Under the pieces are notes generated by a model. The model was not told where the DNA came from. It did not search any database and saw only the letters and a list, made by a program, of their open reading frames with translations. Made by a program: the position numbers and the translations under genes. Below, piece after piece: positions 26,317 through 34,629 of a DNA stretch of 64,000 nt; position 1 is the stretch's first letter; each line of letters opens with the position of its first letter. This stretch comes from Streptomyces spinosus (lineage in GTDB: Bacteria > Actinomycetota > Actinomycetes > Streptomycetales > Streptomycetaceae): assembly GCF_020400655.1 (NCBI RefSeq), contig NZ_JAINRC010000001.1:186001-250000 (forward strand), given 5' to 3'.

Positions 26317-27090
26317 GTGCCGGTGGAGATCACGTGGTGGGGTCACGCCACCTGTGCGCTGGAGGATGCGAACGTACGCCTGCTGACCGACCCCCTGTTC
26401 GCCCGGCGGCTGGCGCACCTGCGGCGCCGCCGGGGTGCGGTGCCGCCCCCCGGGGCCCGCCGCGCCGACGCCGCGCTCGTCTCCCACCTGCACGCCGACC
26501 ATCTGCACCTGCCGTCGCTGGCCTGTCTCGGACCGGGCACGCGCCTGCTCGTGCCCCGGGGCGCACCCCGGGCGGTACCCGGTCTGCGCCGGCTGCGGCA
26601 GCTGCGGATCACCGAGGTCGTTCCCGGGGACGAGGTGCGGATCGGCGAGCTGCTGGTGCGTGTGGTGCCGGCGCTGCACGACGGGCGGCGGCTGCCGGTG
26701 GGTCCGCACCGCTCGCCCGCGCTGGGCTACGTCGTCGAGGGTGAGGCGCGGACGTACTTCGCCGGGGACACCGGGCTGTTCGACGGCATGGCCGAGCGGG
26801 TGGGGCCGGTGGACGTGGCGCTGCTGCCGGTGGGCGGCTGGGGGCCGTACCTCGGGGAGGGCCATCTCGACGCGGGCCGCGCGGCTCGTGCGCTGGCCCG
26901 GCTGGGTCCGCGGATGGCGGTGCCGGTGCACTACGGGACGTACTGGCCGATCGGCATGGACGCGGTGCGCCCGCACGAGTTCCACGCGCCGGGTGACGAG
27001 TTCGTGCGGCTGGCGGCGGTGGCCGCGCCGGGGGTGGCGGTGCACAAGCTGGGGCACGGGGAGAGCGTGCGGCTGGAGGTCGCGCGGTGA
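26317..27090 (+). CDS. Metallo-beta-lactamase-fold hydrolase
   Basis: 257 aa, UlaG-like MBL-fold enzyme. Zinc-site motif SHLHADHLHLP near residues 56-66, further ligand regions in ALHDGRR, YFAGDTGLFD and VPVHYGTYWP. The GTG at 26317 is favoured because AAGGAGG lies 8 nt upstream; an in-frame GTG at 26299 overlaps that Shine-Dalgarno. The stop overlaps the start of the DedA gene by 4 bp, so the two are an operon. The substrate is unknown. A paralogous MBL enzyme is encoded convergently at 27728-28798. Confidence 0.88.
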   Translation: MPVEITWWGHATCALEDANVRLLTDPLFARRLAHLRRRRGAVPPPGARRADAALVSHLHADHLHLPSLACLGPGTRLLVPRGAPRAVPGLRRLRQLRITEVVPGDEVRIGELLVRVVPALHDGRRLPVGPHRSPALGYVVEGEARTYFAGDTGLFDGMAERVGPVDVALLPVGGWGPYLGEGHLDAGRAARALARLGPRMAVPVHYGTYWPIGMDAVRPHEFHAPGDEFVRLAAVAAPGVAVHKLGHGESVRLEVAR

Positions 27091-27707
27091 CGTGGCTCGC
27101 CGACGCGTCGCGGGCGGTGACGCCCGGGCCTGCGCAGCAGGTGATGGGCTATCCGTCGTTGTTCCTGCTGGTGCTGATCGGGGCGCTGGTGCCGATCGTG
27201 CCGACGGGCGCGCTGGTGAGTTCCGCGGCTGTGGTGGCGTTCCATCAGACGGCCCCGCTCTCACTGGCGTTGGTCTTCCTGACGGCGTCGCTGGCCGCGT
27301 TCCTGGGGGACGCGGCGCTGTACTGGCTGGGGCGGCGCGGGATGCGGTCGAAGAACGGCTCGCGGTGGCTGGAGGCGATACGGTCGCGGGCGCCGGAGGA
27401 ACGGCTCGCGCAGGCGCGGGGGAAGCTGGCCGAGCACGGGATCGCGGTGCTGGTGCTGTCCCGGCTGGTGCCGGCCGGGCGGATACCGGTGATGCTGGCC
27501 TGCCTGATGGCGGAGTGGCCGCTGAGGCGGTTCGCGCGCGGCAATCTGCCCGCCTGTCTCGCCTGGGCGGCCACCTACCAGGTGGTCGGGATACTGGGGG
27601 GTTCGCTGTTCGCCGAGCCGTGGGAGGGGGTGGTGGTCGCGGTGGTGCTGACGGTTGTGATCAGCGCGGCGCCCGGTCTGTGGCGGCGGGTCCGGGCCGC
27701 CGGGTGA
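27087..27707 (+). CDS. DedA-family membrane protein
   Basis: 206 aa integral membrane protein with the DedA/SNARE-assoc layout: two N-terminal hydrophobic segments (LFLLVLIGALVPIVPTGALV, LALVFLTASLAAFLGDAALYW), the GRRGMRS turn, the VLSRLVPAGRIPVMLACLMA core with its conserved Arg, and C-terminal helices. DedA proteins are linked to lipid-carrier (undecaprenyl phosphate or phosphatidylethanolamine) flipping and membrane homeostasis. GTGA overlap with the MBL hydrolase suggests a joint role, perhaps in lipid handling. Confidence 0.88.
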   Translation: MTWLADASRAVTPGPAQQVMGYPSLFLLVLIGALVPIVPTGALVSSAAVVAFHQTAPLSLALVFLTASLAAFLGDAALYWLGRRGMRSKNGSRWLEAIRSRAPEERLAQARGKLAEHGIAVLVLSRLVPAGRIPVMLACLMAEWPLRRFARGNLPACLAWAATYQVVGILGGSLFAEPWEGVVVAVVLTVVISAAPGLWRRVRAAG

Positions 27708-27727
27708 GGGCGCGCGGGGGCGCGGCG

Positions 27728-28798
27728 TCAGTCCAGCACTCTTGAGGCGCCGATGGGCAGGTCCCACAGGTCCTCGCGTTCCAGCCCCGCCTTCTCCCAG
27801 GCCGTCCGCACCCGGGTGAGCGGCTCCAGGACCGGTTCCGCGGCGAGGATGAACGTGCCCCAGTGCATGGGGGCCATACGGCGGGCGCCGAGGTCGAGGA
27901 TGGCCTGGACCGCTTCCTCGGGGTCGCAGTGGACGTCGCTGAGCCACCAGCGGGGGTCGTAGGCGCCGATGGGCATCAGGGCGAGGTCGATGCCGGGGTA
28001 GCGGCGGCCGATGCGGGAGAACCAGTGCCCGTAGCCGGTGTCGCCGGCGAAGTAGAGGCGCTGCCCGTCGGGGTCGGTGAGGACCCAGCCGCCCCACAGG
28101 CTGTGGCAGGTGTCGGTGAGGGTGCGCTTGGACCAGTGGTGGGCGGGGACGAAGTCGAAGCGTACGCCGGAGAGTTCGGCGCCCTCCCACCAGTCGAGTT
28201 CGGTGACGCGGGTGAACCGGCGGCGGCGGAACCAGCGGCCGAGGCCGGCGGGCGCGAACACCGGGGTGTCGCGCGGGAGTCGGCGCAGCGTGGGGGCGTC
28301 CAGGTGGTCGTAGTGGTTGTGGCTGATGACGACGGCGTCGACGCGGGGCAGGCTCTCCCAGGGCACGCCGACGGGGGTGACGCGGGCCGGGGTGCCGAGG
28401 ATGCGGCGGGACCAGACGGGGTCGGTGAGGACGGTCAGGCCGCCGACGCGGACGATCCAGCTGGCGTGTCCCGCCCAGGTGACGGCGAGGGTGCGGGTGT
28501 CGACGCGGGGCAGCGGGGCCGGGGCGTAGGGCAGACGCGGGATGTCGGCGAGGCCTTCGGGCCCGGGGCGCACGGCGCCTTCGCGGGCGAAGCGGGCAAG
28601 GGCCTTCAGGCCGGGCAGCGGGGCGGTGAGCCGGTCGTGGAACGTGCGGGGCCAGACCCGGTGTTCGCCGAGCGGGCGGGGCTCGGCCAGAGGCGGGCGA
28701 GGGGGCGCGAGGGGGGCGGGCGCTGCGGGTTCGCCGGCTGCCACGGCCGTCGTCGTGGCCGCGCCGGGCTCATGCGTCTGCTGCGTCTGCTGCGTCAT
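27728..28798 (-). CDS. MBL-fold hydrolase, NAPE-PLD/UlaG-like
   Basis: 356 aa. N-terminal 75 residues are Ala/Pro-rich and variable. The MBL domain has VTWAGHASWIV, VVISHNHYDHLDAPTLRRL (zinc ligands), FVPAHHWSKR, CHSLWGGWVL, YFAGDTGYG and PMHWGTFILAAEP. This arrangement matches the group of N-acyl-phosphatidylethanolamine-type phospholipase D proteins and their many bacterial relatives. The ATG at 28798 overlaps the stop of the aminotransferase-like gene (ATGA) and has GGGAG upstream; an in-frame ATG at 28813 lacks a ribosome site. The reaction is unknown. Confidence 0.85.
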   Translation of the reverse strand: MTQQTQQTHEPGAATTTAVAAGEPAAPAPLAPPRPPLAEPRPLGEHRVWPRTFHDRLTAPLPGLKALARFAREGAVRPGPEGLADIPRLPYAPAPLPRVDTRTLAVTWAGHASWIVRVGGLTVLTDPVWSRRILGTPARVTPVGVPWESLPRVDAVVISHNHYDHLDAPTLRRLPRDTPVFAPAGLGRWFRRRRFTRVTELDWWEGAELSGVRFDFVPAHHWSKRTLTDTCHSLWGGWVLTDPDGQRLYFAGDTGYGHWFSRIGRRYPGIDLALMPIGAYDPRWWLSDVHCDPEEAVQAILDLGARRMAPMHWGTFILAAEPVLEPLTRVRTAWEKAGLEREDLWDLPIGASRVLD

Positions 28799-30054
28799 CG
28801 AGGGGGCTCCCATCGCTGAGCGTCGTCGCGGAGATCGGCGAAGGCCGACCTCAAGGAGATCAACGCACGGTGCACGTGTGGCAGTTCCAACGGCTCGGGT
28901 GAGGTGAGGCATTCCGCGCGTTCCTCGTCCGTGGCGCCCAGCAGCGGCCCGGTGGCGAGCCGGACGCGCAGCGCCGCGAGGTCGTCGCCGAAGCGGTGCC
29001 CGCCGGGTGCGGGCATCCCGAGCCGTGCGCCGAGGAGGTCCTCCAGTTCCTGTGCGTCGGTGACGCCCTGGGCGGCGAGCGGTTCGCGCAGCGGGCCGAG
29101 GTCGACGTACAGGTGCCGGCCGGCCTGCGGGGGCCGGGCGAGCGCGCCGCCGGCCACGACGGCGGCGTGCGCGGCGGCGGCCACGCGCGCGTGCAGCCGC
29201 ACGGTGGCCTCGCGGCGTCCGACGACGGGCGGGGGCTCGTCCAGGGCGTAGCCGGCGGCGGCCGCGACCGGTGCGGGCAGGCGGGCTCCGAGGGCGGTGA
29301 GGATGTCGAGCACGCGCGCGTGGAGGCGCCGTCCGGCGTCGGTGGCCGGGAAGCGGGCGACGGCGGCGGGCCAGCCGGGCGGCAGCAGGGAGCCGGCCAG
29401 GTCGGTGACGACGGTGACCTGCTCCGGCCACATCTCGGCGGGGCTGAGCAGGACGGTGTCGCGCGGGGCGTGCAGGGTGTCCCGCCAGGTCTCGTCGCTG
29501 ACCAGGTGCAGGCCCTCGGCGGTGGCGGCCTCGACGGTCTCGTGCAGCAGTTCGGGCGGGGTCACGGTGGCGGTGGGGTCGTCGGCCACGGACAGCACCA
29601 GCAGCCGGGGGGAGCCTCCTTCGGCGCGGACCCGGCGGACGGTCTCCAGCAGGGCGTACGGGTCGGGGACGCCGCCGCCCTCGGCCGGGGTCGGCACGTG
29701 GTAGGCGGGCCGGCCGAGGACGCGGGCGTACGGGGCCCACCAGGCGGGGCAGGGCCGGGGTACGAGGACGTCGGCGCCGTCGCCGGCGAGCGCGGCGGTC
29801 AGGGCGACCAGCAGGGCGGGGGCGCCGGGTCCGGCGGCCACCTGGTCGGGGGCACAGGGCAGGCCACGGCGGGTCCAGTAACCGCAGGCCGCCTCCAGCA
29901 GGGCGGGGGCGCCGCCGACGGGATGGGCGTCGGAGCGGCTCGCGGCGGTACAGAGCACGGCGGAGAGTTCGGGAAGCACGGGCAGGCCGTCGCCGGGGAG
30001 CGGCGGGCCGTACCGGACGGGACCGTGGCCTTCCTCCGGGTCCGTCCGCCGCAT
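28795..30054 (-). CDS. Aminotransferase class I/II-like protein lacking the PLP lysine
   Basis: 419 aa with fold-type I aminotransferase features: GYWTRRGLPCAPDQVAAGPG, VLVPRPCPAWWAPY, LHLVSDETWRD (the PLP-Asp region), then TDLAGSLLPPGW. In active enzymes the last motif reads SxSKxxxLPGWRxG; here the position of the Schiff-base Lys is Gly and the Arg after GW is Pro. So it is probably not a working PLP enzyme, or uses the fold for binding. Start at 30054: GGAGG lies 6 nt upstream. Its stop overlaps the MBL hydrolase start, so the two proteins are made together. Confidence 0.75.
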   Translation of the reverse strand: MRRTDPEEGHGPVRYGPPLPGDGLPVLPELSAVLCTAASRSDAHPVGGAPALLEAACGYWTRRGLPCAPDQVAAGPGAPALLVALTAALAGDGADVLVPRPCPAWWAPYARVLGRPAYHVPTPAEGGGVPDPYALLETVRRVRAEGGSPRLLVLSVADDPTATVTPPELLHETVEAATAEGLHLVSDETWRDTLHAPRDTVLLSPAEMWPEQVTVVTDLAGSLLPPGWPAAVARFPATDAGRRLHARVLDILTALGARLPAPVAAAAGYALDEPPPVVGRREATVRLHARVAAAAHAAVVAGGALARPPQAGRHLYVDLGPLREPLAAQGVTDAQELEDLLGARLGMPAPGGHRFGDDLAALRVRLATGPLLGATDEERAECLTSPEPLELPHVHRALISLRSAFADLRDDAQRWEPPR

Positions 30055-30322
30055 GTCCGCCTCCGCGCAGTCCGTGGTGCCGTCGTGCCGCCCGCTTCGG
30101 GCCGCGCGGTCGTCGGGGCCGCTGTGCCGTCCGCGTGTGCCGTGTGGATCTCTGACCTGCCCGGGCGGGTGTCCGCCTCGTCGTCCGTGCCGTGCCGCGT
30201 GGTGGGGTGTCCGGGACCGGCTCGTGCGGCGGGCGGTTCCGGTGGGGTCCCCCCGTCGGGGTCCTCGGGAGGTGTGTACCCGCCGGACGGGCCTCCATGG
30301 GCGGCGCCGGAAGTTGCCCGGA

Positions 30323-31312
30323 TCACATCGCCTCGTGTGCGCCGGCCCGCAACCGCCGCCGGCCGGACAGCCGGTAGACGGCACCCGCGCAGGCGGCGGC
30401 GATCAGGGCGGCGCCGGCGGCCAGGGCGGGAACCGAGTCGCCGAAGGTGCCGCCCCGTCCCGCGTCCACGCCGTGCTGGAGGCCGGCGGGCGCGCAGGAG
30501 TCGGAGCCGTCGGACTCGCGGCAGGCGCGGCCGTCCGAGCAGCCCCCGCCCCCCGACTCCGCGCACCAGTGGCCGTCATGACCGCAGGAGTCCTCCCCCG
30601 CGCCGGCTCCCGCCCCCGCGCACTCCCGCCCGGAACCGTCCTGCCCGGCGGGGTCCTTGCCGCCGCTCTCCCGCCCGGCGGAGTCCCGGCCGGCGTCCTG
30701 CCGCTCACCGCTGCCCTGCCCGACACCGTCCCGCCCGGTTCCGGCCCCGCCCCCGTCCTGACCCCCGCCGTCCGGTCCGGTCACCTGTCCGGGCCCCACC
30801 TCACCCGCGCCGGCCCGGCCGGCACCGTCCTGGCCGAGGCCCTCTTCACCACGGCCCTCCTGGCCGAGTCCTTCCGGCCCGATGCCGTCCCACCCTTGGC
30901 GCGGACCACTCTCCGGGCCGGGGTCCGCGGCTCCGTCCCGGGGTCCGGGTACCGTCTGCGCGCCCTGCCGTCCGGCGGTCAGCGGGCTCTCCGGGCCGCA
31001 CGGTGTGCCGTCCACGCAGGCCGTGGCCGGGGCCGTGGGGGCCTCGCCGCCGCGGGTGACGGGCTGGGGGCCGCCGGCCGAAGACCTGCCCGGTGTCCGG
31101 GGCGGGGCGGGGCAGGGGCCGCCGGCCGTCCGGGCGGCGGCGGGACCGGTGGCGGCGGACAGCGCGACCGGCACCGGCCGGCCGGCGGGATCGCAGGACG
31201 CGGGAGCCGTGCGGGTGCCGGGGGCGGGGCCGGCGACGGCGGCCGGGCCGGTGAGGGCGAGCACGGCACCGGCGGCGAGGGCGGCGGACAGGGCGCGGGC
31301 GGTGCGGCGCAT
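30323..31312 (-). CDS. Secreted, Gly-rich repeat protein with C-terminal membrane anchor
   Basis: 329 aa, function unknown. Residues 1-28 form a signal peptide. A Cys- and Pro-rich region (about 30-135) is followed by a Gly-rich zone with a 5-residue period: about seven pentads of the form GxGxx (GIGPE, GLGQE, GRGEE, GLGQD, GAGRA, GAGEV, GPGQV), then G(R/K/Q)(D/E)xx pentads. A Cys-rich patch (CGHDGHWC, CSDGRAC) and a C-terminal helix (SVPALAAGAALIAAACAGAVY) with a basic tail RLSGRRRLR complete it. No LPXTG motif is seen, so it is a membrane-anchored surface protein by inference. GAGGAG precedes the ATG. Confidence 0.7.
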   Translation of the reverse strand: MRRTARALSAALAAGAVLALTGPAAVAGPAPGTRTAPASCDPAGRPVPVALSAATGPAAARTAGGPCPAPPRTPGRSSAGGPQPVTRGGEAPTAPATACVDGTPCGPESPLTAGRQGAQTVPGPRDGAADPGPESGPRQGWDGIGPEGLGQEGRGEEGLGQDGAGRAGAGEVGPGQVTGPDGGGQDGGGAGTGRDGVGQGSGERQDAGRDSAGRESGGKDPAGQDGSGRECAGAGAGAGEDSCGHDGHWCAESGGGGCSDGRACRESDGSDSCAPAGLQHGVDAGRGGTFGDSVPALAAGAALIAAACAGAVYRLSGRRRLRAGAHEAM

Positions 31313-31712
31313 GGGCGGGGCTCCTCGGCGGACGGCGAACGGCGGGCGGCGGACAACGGGCAGCGCGGGACGGCCGGGCGCCGGTACGCGGTACGGCGTC
31401 CGCAGGCGTACCGCTCGCGCGCGAAGGCCGCCGTACACCGGCGTCGGCGGCACCGCGCGGTGCCCGGGTGACGGGGGGACACGGGGCCGTGCCCCCGCTG
31501 CCATGACAGCCCGCGCGCCGCCGTACCGCGCGCGGCCGGAGCCCATTCGCGGGACAGGCGGGGCCGGCCGGGTGACGGTGCGGCCGACGGCACGTGCCGG
31601 GCGTCCGGAACCCGCCCCGGTACCCGCCCCCGAGGTTTTCCGCCCCCCGCCCAGGTCACTCGGTAGTCGCTGACCGGATCGTCCGCTTCGCACTGCACCG
31701 GGAGGTCTCTCC
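31313..31712. other. 400-bp divergent intergenic region
   Basis: Between the surface-protein gene (leftward) and the pyruvate oxidase-like gene (rightward). It holds the 16-bp palindrome at 31449-31464 and GC-rich sequence. No gene or certain promoter was found; GTTTTC at 31635-31640 is the only AT-rich spot of note. Confidence 0.6.
31449..31464. promoter_or_regulatory. 16-bp perfect palindrome
   Basis: GGCACCGCGCGGTGCC, a perfect inverted repeat in the divergent region upstream of the pyruvate oxidase-like gene. Could be an operator; the binding protein is unknown. Confidence 0.4.
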
Positions 31713-33509
31713 ATGAGCACCAAGGTCTCGGACCACATCCTCGAACGCCTGCGCGCCTGGGGGGTGGAACAGGTTTTCGGCTACCCGGGTGACGGCATCA
31801 ACGGGCTGCTCGCCGCCTGGGGCCGTGCCGAGGACCAGCCGCGGTTCATCCAGTCCCGGCACGAGGAGATGTCCGCGTTCGAGGCGGTCGGGTACGCGAA
31901 GTTCAGCGGCCGGATCGGGGTGTGCGCGGCGACGTCCGGACCGGGGGCCATCCACCTGCTCAACGGCCTGTACGACGCGAAGCTGGACCATGTGCCGGTG
32001 CTGGCGATCGTCGGGCAGACCAACCGGACGGCGATGGGCGGTTCGTACCAGCAGGAGGTGGACCTGCACACCCTGTACAAGGACGTCGCCTCGGAGTTCG
32101 TCGAGACGGTGACCGTGCCTGAGCAGCTGCCGAACGTGCTGGACCGGGCGATCCGGACGGCGTACGCCCGGCGCTGCCCGACCGCGCTGATCATCCCCGG
32201 CGACGTGCAGGAGCTGGACTACTCGCCCCCCACGCACGAGTTCAAGATGGTGCCCTCCAGCCTGGGGATGAGCGACTACACGGCGACCCCGACGGACGAG
32301 GCGCTGCGCCGGGCCGCGGACGTGCTGAACGCGGGCGACAAGGTGGCCATCCTGATCGGGCAGGGCGCCGCGGGCGCGGTCGCCGAGGTCCGCGAGATCG
32401 CCGAGATGCTCGGCGCGGGGGTGGCGAAGGCGCTGCTCGGCAAGGACGTGCTGAGCGACGAACTGCCGTACGTCACCGGGCCGATCGGGCTGCTGGGCAG
32501 CCGGCCGTCGTACGAGATGATGCGGGACTGCGACACGCTGCTGACGATCGGCTCGTCGTTCCCGTACACGCAGTTCATGCCGGACTTCGGCAAGGCGCGG
32601 GGGGTGCAGATCGACATCGACCCGCACATGATCGGCATGCGTTATCCGTACGAGGTGAACCTGGTCGGCGACGCCCAGGCCACGCTGCGGCGGCTGATCC
32701 CGCTGCTGAAGGCGGAGGGGCGCGGGCGCGAGTGGTACGACACGGTCTGCGCGAACGTGAAGCGCTGGCACGAGACGATGGAGCGGCGGGCCGGGCTGTC
32801 GGCCGACCCGATCAACCCCGAGTACGTGGCCCGGGCACTCGACCCGCTGCTGCCGGACAACGCGATCCTCACCTCCGACTCCGGTTCGGTCGCCAACTGG
32901 TACGCGCGGCACATCACGATGCGGCCGGGCATGCGCGGTTCGCTGTCCGGGACGCTGGCGACGATGGGCCCCGGCGTGCCGTACGCGATCGGGGCGAAGT
33001 TCGCGCACCCGGACCGGCCGGTGGTCGCCCTGGTCGGGGACGGGGCGATGCAGATGAACGGCCTGGCGGAGATGATCACGGCGGCGAAGTACCAGGACCG
33101 CTGGTCGGATCCGCGGCTCGTGGTGGCCGTGTGGAACAACCAGGACCTGAACCAGGTGACCTGGGAGATGCGGGCCATGGAGGGCGCCCCGTCGTTCCTG
33201 CCGTCGCAGTCGATCCCGGACGTGCAGTACGCGGCGTTCGCCCGGTCGCTCGGTCTGACCGGTATCCGGGTGGAGAAGCCGGAAGACGTGGAGGCGGGCT
33301 GGCGGGCCGCCCTGGACGCGGACGGACCGGCGGTGATCGAGTTCCTCACCGACCCCGCCGTACCGCCGATCCCGCCGCACGCCGGCTGGGAGCAGATGGA
33401 GGCCACGGCCGCGTCGATCCTCAAGGGCGACGCCGACCGTGGCTCGATGGTCAAGCAGGGGCTGAAGGCGAAGGTGCAGGAGTTCCTGCCGGGCCGGCAG
33501 AAGCACTAG
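31713..33509 (+). CDS. Thiamine pyrophosphate-dependent enzyme, pyruvate oxidase/dehydrogenase (quinone)-like
   Basis: 598 aa with the three-domain TPP layout: Pyr domain (FGYPGDGINGL, RHEEMSAFEAVGYAKFSG with the catalytic Glu, TSGPGAIHLLNGLYDA), central domain (about 195-330) and PP domain with VGDGAMQMNGLAEM ... VAVWNN (TPP-Mg motif). It is closest in pattern to PoxB-type enzymes, which decarboxylate pyruvate to acetate and pass electrons to quinone, though other TPP reactions are possible. GGGAGG precedes the ATG. It leads a rightward group with the DUF2795, membrane and DJ-1/PfpI genes, although the next gene has its own stress-type promoter. Confidence 0.9.
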   Translation: MSTKVSDHILERLRAWGVEQVFGYPGDGINGLLAAWGRAEDQPRFIQSRHEEMSAFEAVGYAKFSGRIGVCAATSGPGAIHLLNGLYDAKLDHVPVLAIVGQTNRTAMGGSYQQEVDLHTLYKDVASEFVETVTVPEQLPNVLDRAIRTAYARRCPTALIIPGDVQELDYSPPTHEFKMVPSSLGMSDYTATPTDEALRRAADVLNAGDKVAILIGQGAAGAVAEVREIAEMLGAGVAKALLGKDVLSDELPYVTGPIGLLGSRPSYEMMRDCDTLLTIGSSFPYTQFMPDFGKARGVQIDIDPHMIGMRYPYEVNLVGDAQATLRRLIPLLKAEGRGREWYDTVCANVKRWHETMERRAGLSADPINPEYVARALDPLLPDNAILTSDSGSVANWYARHITMRPGMRGSLSGTLATMGPGVPYAIGAKFAHPDRPVVALVGDGAMQMNGLAEMITAAKYQDRWSDPRLVVAVWNNQDLNQVTWEMRAMEGAPSFLPSQSIPDVQYAAFARSLGLTGIRVEKPEDVEAGWRAALDADGPAVIEFLTDPAVPPIPPHAGWEQMEATAASILKGDADRGSMVKQGLKAKVQEFLPGRQKH

Positions 33510-33539
33510 GCCGAGTGGTGGCCGGGCGGCACCGACCCC

Positions 33540-33564
33540 GTGTCGGACGTCCGGTACCGGGTAC
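33540..33564 (+). promoter_or_regulatory. SigB-type promoter (GTGT-N15-GGGTAC) before DUF2795 gene
   Basis: GTGT at 33540-33543, 15-nt spacer, GGGTAC at 33559-33564. It matches the Streptomyces SigB-family consensus GNNT-N14-16-GGGTA(C/T) known from stress genes. The predicted start is about 27 nt before the ATG at 33598. Confidence 0.65.
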
Positions 33565-33597
33565 GCGGTGCGGACCTTCGACCCTCTGGAGGGAGAC

Positions 33598-33975
33598 ATG
33601 CAGCGAGGCAGTGACCGGCTGAGCGTCCACCGGGACGACGAGATGAAGCATGAACTGAAGGGGCTGCTCCGCTCCGGCCATCCCACGCGCGTCGAGGAGT
33701 GGCACGACCCGGAGCCGGCCGCGGACGACGATCCGGAGGTGTGGAGCGGACCGGTGGGCGGTCTGGGATCTCCGGCGTCGCTGGAGCGGACCCGGCTGGA
33801 GCTGGCCCGGCACCTGAGCCGGCACGCCTTCCCCGCGAAGCCGGGCGAGCTGGCCCGGGCGCTGCGCCGGAGCAACGCGCCCGGCGGGCTGATCGACGCG
33901 GTGGCCGCGCTGCCGCACGGCGGCCGGTACGAGAACGTGCAGCAGCTGGCCGAGGCGGTGGTGGGCGGCGCATGA
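33598..33975 (+). CDS. DUF2795 domain protein
   Basis: 125 aa, cytoplasmic, function unknown. The C-terminal half (about 72-120) matches the DUF2795 pattern: LARHLSRHAFPAKPGELARALRR, GGLIDAVAALPHGGRYENVQQLAEAV. The N-terminus is acidic and charged. GGAGGGAGAC directly precedes the ATG. Its stop overlaps the next gene's start (ATGA), so it is coupled to the membrane protein. A SigB-like promoter upstream suggests stress induction. Confidence 0.82.
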   Translation: MQRGSDRLSVHRDDEMKHELKGLLRSGHPTRVEEWHDPEPAADDDPEVWSGPVGGLGSPASLERTRLELARHLSRHAFPAKPGELARALRRSNAPGGLIDAVAALPHGGRYENVQQLAEAVVGGA

Positions 33976-34625
33976 GCCAGGACCAGGCGGCCGACATCGC
34001 GCACGGTGCCACGGTCGACGTGGGGGACGCGACCACGCGGTTCCTGCTGTACGGGCTGCTGCCCGGCTGGTTCGTGCCGGGGCTCGCCGACTGGGCGATG
34101 CACCGGCGGACCCGGATCGAGGACACGGCGGGGACCAAGGAGTCCCTGATCCATTCGCTGATGATGGCCGAGGTGGGCCTGCCCATCGCGCTCACCCTGC
34201 GCTACGAGGTCAATCCGCTGCTGCTGTCCGTGCAGCTGGGCGCGGCGGCGGTGCACGAGGCGACGGCGCTGTGGGACGTGCGGACCGCCGTCCACAGCGA
34301 CCGTGAGGTCAAGCCCCTCGAGCAGCACATCCACAGCTTTCTGGAGTCGCTGCCGTTCGGCGGGCTGGCCTCGCTGATGTGCCTGCACGCCGACCAGGTG
34401 CGGTCGCTGCTGCGCGGCGGGCGCGGGGACCCGGACGCGTGGCGTCTGGTGCCGCGCCGGCGCCCGCTGTCGGCCGGCTACCTGGCGGGCATCGGCCTCG
34501 CGATCGGCGCGTGCGTGCTGCTGCCGTACGGGGAGGAACTGATGCGCTGCCGGCGGGCGGCCCGGGCGGAAAAGCGCCGGGCCCGCGCCCACCGGCGCGT
34601 ACTACAAAGAGTGAAAGGAAGCTGA
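33972..34625 (+). CDS. Integral membrane protein of unknown function
   Basis: 217 aa with about four hydrophobic segments: FLLYGLLPGWFVPGLADW, LIHSLMMAEVGLPIALTL, LLLSVQLGAAAVHEATALW and YLAGIGLAIGACVLLPYG, and a highly basic C-terminus (RRAARAEKRRARAHRR). A conserved-looking DxxxH pattern (DWAMHRRTRIED) follows the first segment and HEATALWD the third, which might bind metal. It overlaps the DUF2795 gene by 4 bp and is followed 4 bp later by the DJ-1/PfpI gene. No family recognised. Confidence 0.75.
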   Translation: MSQDQAADIAHGATVDVGDATTRFLLYGLLPGWFVPGLADWAMHRRTRIEDTAGTKESLIHSLMMAEVGLPIALTLRYEVNPLLLSVQLGAAAVHEATALWDVRTAVHSDREVKPLEQHIHSFLESLPFGGLASLMCLHADQVRSLLRGGRGDPDAWRLVPRRRPLSAGYLAGIGLAIGACVLLPYGEELMRCRRAARAEKRRARAHRRVLQRVKGS

Positions 34626-34629
34626 GGAC

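Noticed and set aside
31656..34592. 978-codon open frame on the minus strand
   Set aside because: It runs antisense through the pyruvate oxidase-like operon and has no recognisable motif. Long antisense frames are expected in GC-rich Streptomyces DNA.
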